Source: Anthopleura xanthogrammica
Taxonomy: Eukaryota; Cnidaria; Anthozoa; Actiniaria; Actiniidae
NCBI GenBank assembly: GCA_964019055.1
Contig: OZ025212.1
Location: forward strand, 7,335,109-7,399,108
Direction of reading: 5' to 3'
DNA: 64,000 nt
In this document: positions 32,298 through 44,592 of the stretch, in pieces
Numbering within the stretch: the first letter of the stretch is position 1
Layout: each line of letters begins with the position of its first letter
The notes under the pieces: generated by a model
Told to the model about the DNA's origin: nothing
Seen by the model: the letters and a program-made list of their open reading frames with translations, nothing else
Databases searched by the model: none
Program-made: the position numbers and the translations under genes

Positions 32298-33193
32298 CTT
32301 GTAAACGAAAATACGAATGAACCGGCAATAGTACGAGTTTCTTGCTCGGGTGCCTGTTGATGAGGATAGTTCCAATGAAACTGAATGAACTCTTTGGAAA
32401 TAAATATTTTTATTCGGGAATTTCTCATAAACCAGATGTTCAAAAACCATTGTTTTTAGACGTCAACTTGTCTGTTAGATTGAAAACTCTCCTCATCAGT
32501 CCTCATAATGCATCAATTGTTTTTTGAAAATGAAGAACAGAAACTCAATTGTCATTTTATATATAATCTCAAAAGCAAAGATTCGGCGGGATATTGAATT
32601 TATTATTATTAATGTCTTTCCCTTTCAAGGTCCTTTAATTAAATAATTTTTTATGTGAATGTTAAAAATAGTTTTTCGAGCTAGAAACAGCTGTAATCGT
32701 TGGTCAATGATCGAGTCAATTGACTCACAAGTAATTTTATCATCGCAATTGTTTTTCGTGGAAAAAAGGCGTCTGAAGTGGTCGGGATTTGAAGTGATTT
32801 TGACTCTAGAGTGTCCAAAATTTCCATTTTATATTGTCCATCACAAAGCACACATGAATACACCCTAATGTAAGAAATGGAAGTTTTATTAAATTTTTTT
32901 TTTTTTTCAAAATTATTGTGTTCAAAAATTGAGCTTGGGCTACCTGTGCTTATAGGCAAATCTTTGTTTACAATATTTTGCTCATTAGCATACGGTTATT
33001 AGTCAAGAAAATTACAAACCGAACCCAAAACTTAAAAGATCTTATTGAAATAAGTAATCTACGAATTTTTTTAGCTCTTTGCATGAAAAATGCTGCAACA
33101 TTGATTGTTCGCTAATGTTTGAGTCGGAACCACGAATTCACTCCGCGTAAGAACCAGTTTTAATCGACCAACTTGTCTTTCTCTTGCATCTAA
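32298..33193. other. Intergenic region between the two duplicated GPCR genes
   Basis: AT-rich; it holds the 5' flank of the upstream GPCR and the 3' flank of the 33194 gene. A poly-A/T run lies near 32896-32909. The same region recurs at 43699-44592. No coding content. Confidence 0.55.
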
Positions 33194-34141
33194 TTAGTCA
33201 CGAGAAACACTAAACATTTTGCACCCTATTTCACTTAGTGCCTGGCGAGTGCCTTTACGAATGGCCTTCATTCGCCAACAATAAATAATTGGATTCAACA
33301 CACCATTGAACATCCATATTGTTTCAGTAAATGGGAAGATATACCTTGATCTAAGCGTGGATCCATCTTTGGTTAATGAATGCGCTGCCAGTGCGCAAAC
33401 CTGTGGTATGTAACATATTACAAACGCCGCAATCACATAATACATAGCATTGACCGATTTTTTAAGTTTTGGCATATCCATGGGTTGTTGTGCGGCATGA
33501 CTCTGAGACTCAATCTGCTTCGAGTGTCTGCGAATAACTAGAAGAATTTTGACATGGAAATAGACGTTGAGCGCCAACAGGCCAGCGAAAAGAATAACCA
33601 TTACCACTACGGTTGCTCGATTTAGCGCTAAATATCTGCTGATACCAATAATTATGCTACATAGCCAGATAACAGCGATAACCACTCCATATCGCTTGGT
33701 TGTCACTATTTCCTTGTATCGTAGATGTAAATGAACAGCCAAGAAACGATCTGCTGTGATAGCAGTCAAAAAGAGGAATGAAACGATCCCAATGATTGAC
33801 GAACTCGAGATGTATACCAGACCTGAAGAGCAGAATTGCGCAACACTGCGCTTGAGTTCGAAGAACTTGTTAACGCAATAAGTGGTCTGTACAAAGCCGC
33901 CTACCAAAAAGTCAGAGATGGATAACCCAAGGATAAGGAAATATGACGGCGAATGTAAGGAACGTGTTGTTGAGATTGTCCATGTAACCAATAAATTACT
34001 GCAAACGGTTATGAACGCAATGAACGAATTAAGAACTACAACACTGTGTAAAACTTTCTCATAGTGATGATTGTATTTCAACTGCAGAAAGTGTACAACC
34101 AATGGTGGACATATCGTAGAGAAGTTGCCAGATTCGGCCAT
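33194..34141 (-). CDS. Class A (rhodopsin-family) GPCR, divergent subtype, intact
   Basis: 315 codons, minus strand, starting MAESGNFSTICPP with one N-glycosylation sequon. Motifs: TM1 CSNLLVTWTI, TM2 LGLSISDFLVGG, TM3 ending TADRFLAVHLHLRY, TM4 VIAVIWLCSIIIG, TM6 AAFVICYIPQV, TM7 NGVLNPIIYCWR. Only part of the sequence matches the other cluster members (DRFLAVHLHLRY, TTKRYG, PIIYCWR), so it is a separate subfamily. Intracellular loop 3 carries SQSHAAQQPMDMPKLKKS. Intronless. It is next to the minisatellite: the ATG is ~400 bp from the first monomer. Confidence 0.92.
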   Translation of the reverse strand: MAESGNFSTICPPLVVHFLQLKYNHHYEKVLHSVVVLNSFIAFITVCSNLLVTWTISTTRSLHSPSYFLILGLSISDFLVGGFVQTTYCVNKFFELKRSVAQFCSSGLVYISSSSIIGIVSFLFLTAITADRFLAVHLHLRYKEIVTTKRYGVVIAVIWLCSIIIGISRYLALNRATVVVMVILFAGLLALNVYFHVKILLVIRRHSKQIESQSHAAQQPMDMPKLKKSVNAMYYVIAAFVICYIPQVCALAAHSLTKDGSTLRSRYIFPFTETIWMFNGVLNPIIYCWRMKAIRKGTRQALSEIGCKMFSVSRD

Positions 34142-34537
34142 TTTGAAAGCGGGTGAAGTAAAAGTCGAATGACAAATATTACAATTACAATTTCCTTGGA
34201 AATTTCTGCTCCATGTTATCGAGCGATCTTCTTAAGTGGGAGTCGAGACGTTGGCTTGTCGCCTACTGAAGAAAACACACTTTTTCGAAAATCAAAACTG
34301 AATGATATGAAATAAAAATGTTGAAAATAAACTTGAATAAGATTTTTCTAAATTTCCTTAATGAAGATTTCTGCCTTTGTTTTCTATTTGATTTTCTCAA
34401 CTGAAGTTCGAGTGTCAGCTGATCGATCTACTCTAAACGAAACGAGTGAAAAACTTTAGTTGTACTGCAACTGGATACGACGGGGATACAGCAAATTGTA
34501 AGTGTATCAGTGCTTTCCACTCGCGATTCACCGATGT
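34142..34537. other. Promoter-side flank of the 33194 GPCR, up to the minisatellite
   Basis: Unique DNA duplicated at 45541-45937. It must contain the promoter of the minus-strand GPCR gene, but no motif is singled out. Confidence 0.45.
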
Positions 34538-37500
34538 AGTAAGAATGTACATAAGATAGATTGGATGGATGTAACCGAAAAGGAATGTACACCAGTTGGA
34601 TTAAGTTGATGCTTCAGAGTAAGAATGTAAACGAGATGGATTGGATGGGTGTATCAGAATAAGAATGTACACGAGATGGTTTGGATGGGCGTATCAGAAA
34701 AAGAATATACACGAGATGGATTGGATGGGTGTATTAGGATAAGAATGTTCACGAGATGGTTTGGATGGGTGTATCAGAATAAGAATATACACGAGATGCA
34801 TTGGATGGGTGTATCAGAATAAGAATGTACACGAGATGGATTGGATTGGTGTATCAGAATAAAAATGCACACGACATGGATTGGATGGGTGTATCAGAAT
34901 AAGATTGTACACGAGATGGATTGGATGGGTGTATCAGCATAAGAATGTACACGAGATGGATTGGATGGGTGTATCAGAATAAAAATGTACACTAGATGGA
35001 TTTGTTGGGCGTATCAGAATAAGAATGTACAAGAGATGGATTGGATGGATGTATCAGAATAAGAATGTACAAGAGATTGATTGGATGGATGTATCAGAAT
35101 AAGAATGTACAAGAGATAGATTGGATGGGCGTATCAGAATAAGAATGTACTCGAGATGGATTGGATGGATGTATCAGAATAAGAATGTACACGAGATAGA
35201 TTGGATGGGTGTATCAGAATAAGAATGTACACGAGATGGATTGGATGGGTGTATCAGCATAAGAATGTACACGAGATGGATTGGATGGGTGTATCAGAAT
35301 AAAAATGTACACTAGATGGATTTGTTGGGCGTATCAGAATAAGAATGTACAAGAGATGGATTGGATGGATGTATCAGAATAAGAATGTACAAGAGATAGA
35401 TTGGATGGGCGTATCAGAATAAGAATGTACTCGAGATGGATTGGATGGATGTATCAGAATAAGAATGTACACGAGATAGATTGGATGGGTGTATCAGAAT
35501 AAGAATGTACACGAGATGGATTGGATGGGTGTATCAGAATAAGAATGTACACTAGATGGATTGGATGGATGTATCAGAATAAGAATGTACACTAGATGGA
35601 TTTGTTGGGCGTATCAGAATAAGAATGTACAAGAGATGGATTGGATGGATGTATCAGAATAAGAATTTACACTAGATGGATTGGATGGCCGTATCAGAAT
35701 AAGAATGTACACTAGATGGATTGGTTGGGCGTATCAGAATAAGAATGTACACTAGATGGATTGGATGGGTGTATCAGAATAAGAATGTACACTAGATGGA
35801 TTGGATGGATGTATCAGAATAAGAATGTACACGAGATGGATTGGATGGATGTATCAGAATAAGAATGTACACTAGATGGATTGGATGGCCGTATCAGAAT
35901 AAGAATGTACAAGAGATGGATTGGATGGGTGTATCAGAATAAGAAGGTACACTAGATGGATTGGATGGGTGTATCAGAATAAGAATGTACACTAGATGGA
36001 TTGGATGGATGTATCAGAATAAGAATGTACACGAGATGGATTGGATGGATGTATCAGAATAAGAATGTACACTAGATGGATTGGATGGCCGTATCAGAAT
36101 AAGAATGTACACTAGATGGATTGGTTGGGCGTATCAGAATAAGAATGTACACGAGATGGATTGGATGGGTGTATCAGAATAAGAATGTACACTAGATGGA
36201 TTGGATGGATGTATCAGAATAAGAATGTACACTAGATGGATTGGATGGATGTATCAGAATAAGAATGTACACGAGATGGATTGGATGGGTGTATCAGAAT
36301 AAGAATGTACACTAGATGGATTGGATGGGTGTATCAGAATAAGAATGTACACGAGATGGATTGGATGGGTGTATCAGAATAAGAATGTACACGAGATGAA
36401 TTGGATGGGTGTATCAGAATAAGAATGTACACGAGATGGATTGGATGGGTGTATCAGAATAAGAATGTACACTAGATGGATTGGTTGGGCGTATCAGAAT
36501 AAGAATGTACAAGAGATGGATTGGATGGACGTATCAGAATAAGAATGTACACTAGATGGATTGGATGGATGTATCAGCATAAGAATGTACACGAGATGGA
36601 TTGGATGGGTGTATCAGAATAAAAATGTACACTAGATGGATTTGTTGGGCGTATCAGAATAAGAATGTACAAGAGATGGATTGGATGGATGTATCAGAAT
36701 AAGAATGTACAAGAGATAGATTGGATGGGTGTATCAGAATAAGAATGTACACTAGATGGATTGGATGGATGTATCAGAATAAGAATGTACACGAGATGGA
36801 TTGGATGGATGTATCAGAATAAGAATGTACACTAGATGGATTGGATGGCCGTATCAGAATAAGAATGTACACTAGATGGATTGGTTGGGCGTATCAGAAT
36901 AAGAATGTACACGAGATGGATTGGATGGGTGTATCAGAATAAGAATGTACACTAGATGGATTGGATGGATGTATCAGAATAAGAATGTACACTAGATGGA
37001 TTGGATGGATGTATCAGAATAAGAATGTACACGAGATGGATTGGATGGGTGTATCAGAATAAGAATGTACACTAGATGGATTGGATGGGTGTATCAGAAT
37101 AAGAATGTACACGAGATGGATTGGATGGGTGTATCAGAATAAGAATGTACACGAGATGAATTGGATGGGTGTATCAGAATAAGAATGTACACGAGATGGA
37201 TTGGATGGGTGTATCAGAATAAGAATGTACACTAGATGGATTGGTTGGGCGTATCAGAATAAGAATGTACAAGAGATGGATTGGATGGACGTATCAGAAT
37301 AAGAATGTACACTAGATGGATTGGATGGATGTATCAGAATAAGAATGTACACTAGATGGATTGGATGGATGTATCAGAATAAGAATGTACACAAGATGGA
37401 TTGGATGGATGTATCAGAATAAGAATGTACACTAGATGGATTGGATGGATGTATCAGAATAAGAATGTACACGAGATGGATTGGATGGGTGTATCAGAAT

Positions 37501-40500
37501 AAGAATGTACACTAGATGGATTGGATGGGTGTATCAGAATAAGAATGTACACGAGATGGATTGGATGGGTGTATCAGAATAAGAATGTACACGAGATGAA
37601 TTGGATGGGTGTATCAGAATAAGAATGTACACGAGATGGATTGGATGGGTGTATCAGAATAAGAATGTACACTAGATGGATTGGTTGGGCGTATCAGAAT
37701 AAGAATGTACAAGAGATGGATTGGATGGACGTATCAGAATAAGAATGTACACTAGATAGATTGGATGGATGTATCAGAATAAGAATGTACACTAGATGGA
37801 TTGGATGGATGTATCAGAATAAGAATGTACACAAGATGGATTGGATGGATGTATCAGAATAAGAATGTACACGAGATGGATTGGATGGGTGTATCAGAAT
37901 AAGAATGTACACTAGATGGATTGGATGGATGTATCAGAATAAGAATGTACACGAGATGGATTGGATGGGTGTATCAGAATAAGAATGTACACGAGATAGA
38001 TTGGATGGGTGTATCAGAAAAAGAATGTACACGAGATGGATTGGATGGGTGTATCAGAATAAGAATGTACACTAGATGGATTTGTTGGGCGTATCAGAAT
38101 AAGAATGTACACGAGATGGATTGGATGGGTGTATCAGAATAAGAATGTACACGAGATGGATTGGATGGGCGTATCAGAATAAGAATGTACACGAGATGGA
38201 TTGGATGGGTGTATCAGAATAAGAATGTGCACGAGATGGATTGGATGGGTGTATCAGAATAAGAATGTACTCGAGATGGATTGGATGGGTGTATCAGAAT
38301 AAGAATGTGCACGAGATGGATTGGATGGACGTATCAGAATAAGAATGTACAAGAGATGGATTGAATGGGTGTATCAGAATAAGAATGTGCACGAGATGGA
38401 TTGGATGGATGTATCAGAATAAGAATGTACACTAGATGGATTGGATGGATGTATCAGAATAAGAATGTACACAAGATGGATTGGATGGATGTATCAGAAT
38501 AAGAATGTACACTAGATGGATTGGATGGATGTATCAGAATAAGAATGTACACGAGATGGATTGGATGGGTGTTTCAGAATAAGAATGTACACTAGATGGA
38601 TTGGATGGGTGTATCAGAATAAGAATGTACACGAGATGGATTGGATGGGTGTATCAGAATAAGAATGTACACGAGATGAATTGGATGGGTGTATCAGAAT
38701 AAGAATGTACACGAGATGGATTGGATGGGTGTATCAGAATAAGAATGTACACTAGATGGATTGGTTGGGCGTGTCAGAATAAGAATGTACAAGAGATGGA
38801 TTGGATGGACGTATCAGAATAAGAATGTACACTAGATGGATTGGATGGATGTATCAGAATAAGAATGTACACTAGATGGATTGGATGGATGTATCAGAAT
38901 AAGAATGTACACAAGATGGATTGGATGGATGTATCAGAATAAGAATGTACACGAGATGGATTGGATGGATGTATCAGAATAAGAATGTACACTAGATGGA
39001 TTGGATGGATGTATCAGAATAAGAATGTACACGAGATGGATTGGATGGGTGTATCAGAATAAGAATGTACACGAGATAGATTGGATGGGTGTATCAGAAT
39101 AAGAATGTACACGAGATGGATTGGATGGGTGTATCAGAATAAGAATGTACACTAGATGGATTTGTTGGGCGTATCAGAATAAGAATGTACACGAGATGGA
39201 TTGGATGGGTGTATCAGAATAAGAATGTACACGAGATGGATTGGATGGGCGTATCAGAATAAGAATGTACACGAGATGGATTGGATGGGTGTATCAGAAT
39301 AAGAATGTGCACGAGATGGATTGGATGGGCGTATCAGAATAAGAATGTACTCGAGATGGATTGGATGGGTGTATCAGAATAAGAATGTGCACGAGATGGA
39401 TTGGATGGACGTATCAGAATAAGAATGTACAAGAGATGGATTGAATGGGTGTATCAGAATAAGAATGTGCACGAGATGGATTGGATGGATGTATCAGAAT
39501 AAGAATGTACACTAGATGGATTGGATGGCCGTATTAGAATAAGAATGTACACGAGATGGATTGGATGGGTGTATCAGAATAAGAATGTACACGAGATGGA
39601 TTGGATGGGCAAATCAGAATAAGAATGTACACGAGATGGATTGGATGGGTGTATCAGAATAAGAATGTGCACGAGATGGATTGGATGGGCGTATCAGAAT
39701 AAGAATGTTCTCGAGATGGATTGGATGGGTGTATCAGAATAAGAATGTGCACGAGATGGATTGGATGGACGTATCAGAATAAGAATGTACAAGAGATGGA
39801 TTGAATGGGTGTATCAGAATAAGAATGTGCACGAGATGGATTGGATGGATGTATCAGAATAAGAATGTACACTAGATGGATTGGATGGCCGTATCAGAAT
39901 AAGAATGTACACTAGATGGATTGGTTGGGCGTATCAGAATAAGAATGTACAAGAGATGGATGTATCAGAATAAGAATGTACACGAGATGGATTGGATGGG
40001 TGTATCAGAATAAGAATGTACACTAGATGGATTGGATGGGTGTATCAGAATAAGAATGTACACGAGATGGATTGGATGGGTGTATCAGAATAAGAATGTA
40101 CACGAGATGAATTGGATGGGTGTATCAGAATCAGAATGTACACGAGATGGATTGGATGGGTGTATCAGAATAAGAATGTACACGAGATGGATTGGATGGG
40201 TTTATCAGAATAAGAATGTACACTAGATGGATTGGATGGCCGTATCAGAATAAGAATGTACACTAGATGGATTGGTTGGGCGTATCAGAATAAGAATGTA
40301 CAAGAGATGGATTGGATGGATGTATCAGAATAAGAATGTACACTAGATGGATTGGATGGATGTATCAGAATAAGAATGTACACTAGATGGATTGGTTGGG
40401 CGTATCAGAATAAGAATGTACAAGAGATGGATTGGATGGATGTATCAGAATAAGAATGTACACTAGATGGATTGGATGGATGTATCAGAATACGAATGTA

Positions 40501-41158
40501 CACTAGATGGATTGGATGGATGTATCAGAATAAGAATGTACACGAGATGGATTGGATGGATGTATCAGAATAAGAATGTACACTAGATGGATTGGATGGA
40601 TGTATCAGAATAAGAATGTACACTAGATGGATTGGATGGATGTATCAGAATAAGAATGTACACTAGATGGATTGTATGGATGTATCAGAATAAGAATGTA
40701 CACGAGATGGATTGGATTGGTGTATCAGAATAAGAATGTACACTAGATGGATTGGATGGGTGTATCAGAATAAGAATGTACACGAGATGGATTGGATGGG
40801 TGTATCAGAATAAGAATGTACACTAGATGGATTGGATGGGTGTATCAGAATAAGAATGTACACGAGATGGATTGGATGGGTGTATCAGAATAAGAATGTA
40901 CACGAGATGGATTGGATGGGTGTATCAGAATAAGAATGTACACTAGATGGATTGGATGGGTGTATCAGAATAAGAATGTGCACGAGATGGATTGGATGGA
41001 CGTATCAGAATAAGAATGTACACGAGATGGATTGGATGGGTGTATCAGAATAAGAATGTGCACGAGATGGATTGGATGGATGTATCAGAATAAGAATGTA
41101 CACGAGATGGATTGGATGGGTGTATCAGAATAAGAATGTACACGAGATTGATAGGATA
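34538..41158. repeat. 40 bp minisatellite, array 1 (~165 monomers)
   Basis: Tandem 40 bp monomers built on ATCAGAATAAGAATGTAC, then a variable ACGAG/CTAG/AAGAG position, then GATGGATTGGATGG and a variable GTG/ATG/CGT. The first three or four monomers are strongly diverged. A 30 bp monomer lacking TTGGATGGAT occurs near 39952. Because 40 is not a multiple of 3, three monomers make a 120 bp pseudo-codon repeat, giving many small spurious ORFs; CTAG variants put stops in those frames. Confidence 0.97.
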
Positions 41159-41523
41159 GGAAGTCCTTTAATGAAAGTGATTTTTAGGACCCCCTACGGC
41201 TGCAAGGAAATATTTACAAAAATTGAGATATTTATTAATAACTTCTTTCAAGACACCCTTTTCCAGGGTCGCAGAAATTTCATGTCCCCTTTATTTTCTC
41301 ACCAATTCCCCCCCCCCCCCCCCCATCCGATAAAAAATCAGTGAACAGTAACTTGGTTTGACATCCGTATCAATACCAAAACTACTGCCAAGGCCATTAT
41401 CATCATGACAAGAAGCAGATATCTCCTAAACAAAGAAGAAAATGTAATGCAAAATAATTTCCTCTAACATTTGCTGAAACGAATTGAAAAAAAAACGTAT
41501 TTAAGAAACATATTTTTTACAAC

Positions 41524-41745
41524 AGTATGGATAAAAAGTTAAATTTTACACCGTGAAAAATAAGAGAGATCACTTACTGACGTTTCGGACGCTAGTCCTT
41601 CGTCGGAGTAAAAAAGACGAAGGACTAGCGTCCGAAACGTCAGTAAGTGATCTCTCTTATTTTTCACGGTGTAAAATTTAACTTTTTATCCATACTGTTT
41701 CATTAGAAACACCGACGCAGCCCACACTAGCTTACCGCTAGTTAT
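41524..41745. mobile_element. Hairpin (fold-back) element with 83 bp perfect arms
   Basis: 41522-41604 and 41616-41698 are exact reverse complements (83 bp each) around an 11 nt loop. The direct repeat CATATTTTTTACAAC (15 bp) at 41509-41523 and 41746-41760 looks like a long target duplication, as left by retroelement-type insertion, and the 47 bp after the hairpin belong to the insert. The inner arm holds GACGAAGG...CCGAAACGTC, which is discussed under findings. Confidence 0.85.
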
Positions 41746-41942
41746 CATATTTTTTACAACCATCACTCTGCGTACAAGGGGTGCACGCGTATCTGTCCTC
41801 GGAGACTGGCCAAGACTTTAAGTATTACAGGAATCAGTTATACTAAAATTTGCGAGCAAAAAACAGCAAAGTTCAAAATAATTTGAACAAAATAAAATTA
41901 AAATTAAAATAAAAAACCGAAATGAAAGAATAAGTAGGTATG

Positions 41943-42014
41943 AGTACCAGGTCACCCATCCATTTACTAACCTCCCTCAACCGGGCTTGACTCTGTCAGT
42001 CTTCGAAGCCCAAG
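41943..42014 (-). ncRNA. 5S rRNA-like fragment (probably 5S-derived SINE or relic)
   Basis: On the minus strand the stretch GGTTAGTAAATGGATGGGTG followed by ACCTGG and TACTC closely follows the 5S rRNA box C region (GGTTAGTACTTGGATGGGAG...ACC). Preceding sequence (TCAAGCCCGGTTG) fits more loosely, and the 5' half of 5S rRNA is not recognisable. It is therefore a fragment or a 5S-derived SINE head rather than a working gene. Confidence 0.45.
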
Positions 42015-42653
42015 TTTTTTCCACTGGACCACGAATCCAAGAAATTGGCACAACAATAGCTGTGAAAACAATACACAATATAGACTAGACTTTTCAACAT
42101 CAAATTTTCCATCGATTCCGTGCGTGGCAGGTGGTGCAAGGGATTAGCTGTAGATATGGTCTGAGGGCCGGCTAGTCTCTCCCCTGATGCTTCGGCTAGA
42201 ACATCATCCTGCGTAATCCGTACAAACAAGGGCAGAAGGACTTAATTGCCGTCAGGTCCGAGGTCCATACGACGCCTCAGATCTGCGGATGTCTTGGGGG
42301 TATGGCACGGTTGGGAATCGATTATTTTGGAATTGATTAGCAAATTTCTTTTGGAAGACCTTGGTTCGAATCCCTAACCTCAGGTATGACAAGGGGGTCG
42401 CGACCCCCCGATCCCCCCCCCCCCCCTGGATCCGCCCTTGATTATGTTTACAATTCTAATGTTGGGATGAACACCATCTATGGAATTATCAGTGCAAGCT
42501 CGGAGCACTCTTGCTGTCATTAATTTCTTGATGTTATAATACTGTGAAGCTCCGTTCAGTGGTAACGTTACACATTCCTTCATTTTTGCATATAAATTCG
42601 ATTCACTATGTACAATGTATATATAGATCAGCTTAACTTTTGATACTCAGTAC

Positions 42654-42680
42654 AAACTTACTTGGATAACAAGTAAGCTT
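42654..42680 (-). promoter_or_regulatory. 3'-flank stem-loop (copy after GPCR at 42715)
   Basis: Same structure as 31253-31279, carried along in the segmental duplication. Confidence 0.45.
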
Positions 42681-42714
42681 GATTTACTGACGCATACGAA
42701 AGTTTGAAGGTGTT

Positions 42715-43698
42715 TTAGTTCTCTTCTTGCCGCCATATTCCTTGAATCAACCTTTTGGCGGCATTACGCATTTCTTTGATTCTCCAGCAATAAATGATGG
42801 GGTTGATGAAACTGCTAGACATGAAGAGAGTTGCACTTAAATTTAGTACAAAGCTTGCCCATGCTTTACTCTCGAACTCCTCAAAAATACTTATACAATA
42901 CCTTATTCCTAAGTAAGGTACAAAGCAAACCACGAACGCAGTCATTATACAATACATAGTGTTCACGGATTTCTTGTATCTAGGCATGTCTATAGACGGC
43001 AGTTGTATTGACTGTTGTTGAGCTTGGATCTGCACTGAATGTCTGTGAATAATTTTCGAGATTTTGAAGATCAAGTATATGTCAAGAACTATCATTCCGC
43101 ACATGATAGAGAGCAAAGTTATGGAAAGAACCATATTTTTGAAGTAAAAGATCATCACACACCATACTAAACATGCAACCCAGATACATGCAAGAGTTAT
43201 TCCGTATCGTTTGGTTGTCACAAGCTCTTGGTATCGCAGGTGCAGGTGGACAGCCAAGAACCGATCTACAGTGATAGCAGTGAGAGAAAGGAACGAAGCA
43301 AGGCACAATAAAAAAGTGACAACAGCATAAGATATTTCTGCTGGAAACTTTATAGAATTATCCTCTTTTAGAATACCATATTGATAGGCGCAAAATAGAG
43401 GCTGTGACAAGACACCAACACCAAAGTCAGAGATGGCAAGACCAATGACTAGAACGTTGGATTGTGTTTCTCGAAGAGATTTGGTCTTTGCAAAAGTCAA
43501 AATGATCAACATGTTCGGAGACGTTGCCATAACGGCCACCAAAGAATTAGTTACTATTATAGAAGTCGTGAAATAACTATTGTATTTACTTGCCAAACCA
43601 AGTGTGGTGACGGCGATCTTTATTGTCGATGGAAAAGTACTCGATGCAACTGTCGACATGGACATCTGCTCGAGGGAACTACTATTACTATTATTCAT
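42715..43698 (-). CDS. Class A GPCR, intact duplicate of the 31314 gene
   Basis: 327 codons from the Met at 43698 (MNNSNSSSLEQ). Nearly the same protein as 31314-32297, with scattered changes (TSLNML to TSPNML beside the TM1 Asn, RETPS to RETQS, SNSVINP to SSSFINP, WRIEEM to WRIKEM). A dense patch lies at the end of TM5: GMIVLDIYLIFKISKIIHRH here against GMIILNLCLILKIAKVIQRH there. The TM1 Pro and the TM5 patch could change signalling. The frame is open, so the gene is probably functional. Confidence 0.92.
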   Translation of the reverse strand: MNNSNSSSLEQMSMSTVASSTFPSTIKIAVTTLGLASKYNSYFTTSIIVTNSLVAVMATSPNMLIILTFAKTKSLRETQSNVLVIGLAISDFGVGVLSQPLFCAYQYGILKEDNSIKFPAEISYAVVTFLLCLASFLSLTAITVDRFLAVHLHLRYQELVTTKRYGITLACIWVACLVWCVMIFYFKNMVLSITLLSIMCGMIVLDIYLIFKISKIIHRHSVQIQAQQQSIQLPSIDMPRYKKSVNTMYCIMTAFVVCFVPYLGIRYCISIFEEFESKAWASFVLNLSATLFMSSSFINPIIYCWRIKEMRNAAKRLIQGIWRQEEN

Positions 43699-44592
43699 CT
43701 TGTAAACGAAAATACGAATGAACCGGCAATAGTACGAGTTTCTTGCTCGGGCGCCTGTTGATGAGGATAGTTCCAATGAAACTGAATGAACTCTTTGGAA
43801 ATAAATCTTTTTATTCGGGAATTTCTCATAAACCAGATGTTCAAAAACCATTGTTTTTAGACGTCAACTTGTCTGTTAGATTGAAAACTCTCCTCATCAG
43901 TCCTCATAATGCATCAATTGTTTTTTGAAAATGAAGAACAGAAACTCAATTGTCATTTTATATATAATCTCAAAAGCAAAGATTCGGCGGGATATTAATT
44001 TATTATTATTAATGTCTTTCCCTTTCAAGGTCCTTTTATTAAATAAATTTTTATGTGAATGTTAAAAATAGTTTTTCGAGCTAGAAACAGCTGTAATCGT
44101 AGGTCAATGATCGAGTCAATTGACTCACAAGTAATTTTATCATCGCAATTGTTTTTCGTAGAAAAAAGGCGTCTGAAGTGGTCGGGATTTGAAGTGATTT
44201 TGACTCTAGAGTGTCCAACCTTTCCATTTTATATTGTCCATCACAAAGCACACATAAATACACCCTAATGTAAGAAATGGAAAGTTTATTATTTTTTTTT
44301 TTTTTTTCAAAATTATTGTATTCAAAAATTGAGCTTGGGCTACCTGTGCTTATAGGGAAATCTTTGTTTACAATATTTTGCTCATTAGCATACGGTTATT
44401 AGTCAAGAAAATTACAAACCGAACCCAAAACTTAAAAGATCTTATTGATATAAGTAATCTACGAATTTTTTAGCTCTTTGCATGAAAAATGCTGCAACAT
44501 TGATCGTTCGCTAATGTTTGAGTCGGAACCACGAATTCACTCCGCGTAAGAACCAGTTTTAATCGACCAACTTGTCTTTCTCTTGCATCTAA

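Larger units (their letters stand above)
30974..34537. repeat. Segmental duplication, copy 1 (two GPCR genes plus array start)
   Basis: Aligns with 42371-45937 at an offset of 11397-11399 bp, with high identity through both GPCR genes and intergenic DNA and on into the first monomers of the minisatellite. Outside TCCCTAACC at the left edge the two sequences are unrelated. Confidence 0.93.
41159..42370. other. Spacer between array 1 and the second segmental copy
   Basis: No gene. It contains a poly-C run near 41309-41325, the hairpin element at 41524-41745, A-rich DNA near 41880-41925, a 5S-rRNA-like fragment at 41943-42014, and a B-box-like GGTTCGAATCCC at 42363-42374 that overlaps the duplication breakpoint. 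Confidence 0.55.

Noticed and set aside
32298..32450. N-terminal extension of the GPCR starting at 32450 (and 43851 for its copy)
   Set aside because: The extra 51 residues have no receptor character, and the Met at 32297 gives the same length as the paralogue at 28009.
34538..42014. Origin of the minisatellite from the 5S-like fragment, since both contain TGGATGGGTG
   Set aside because: The match is only about 11 bp and within a simple G/T/A-rich motif; no longer similarity is visible.
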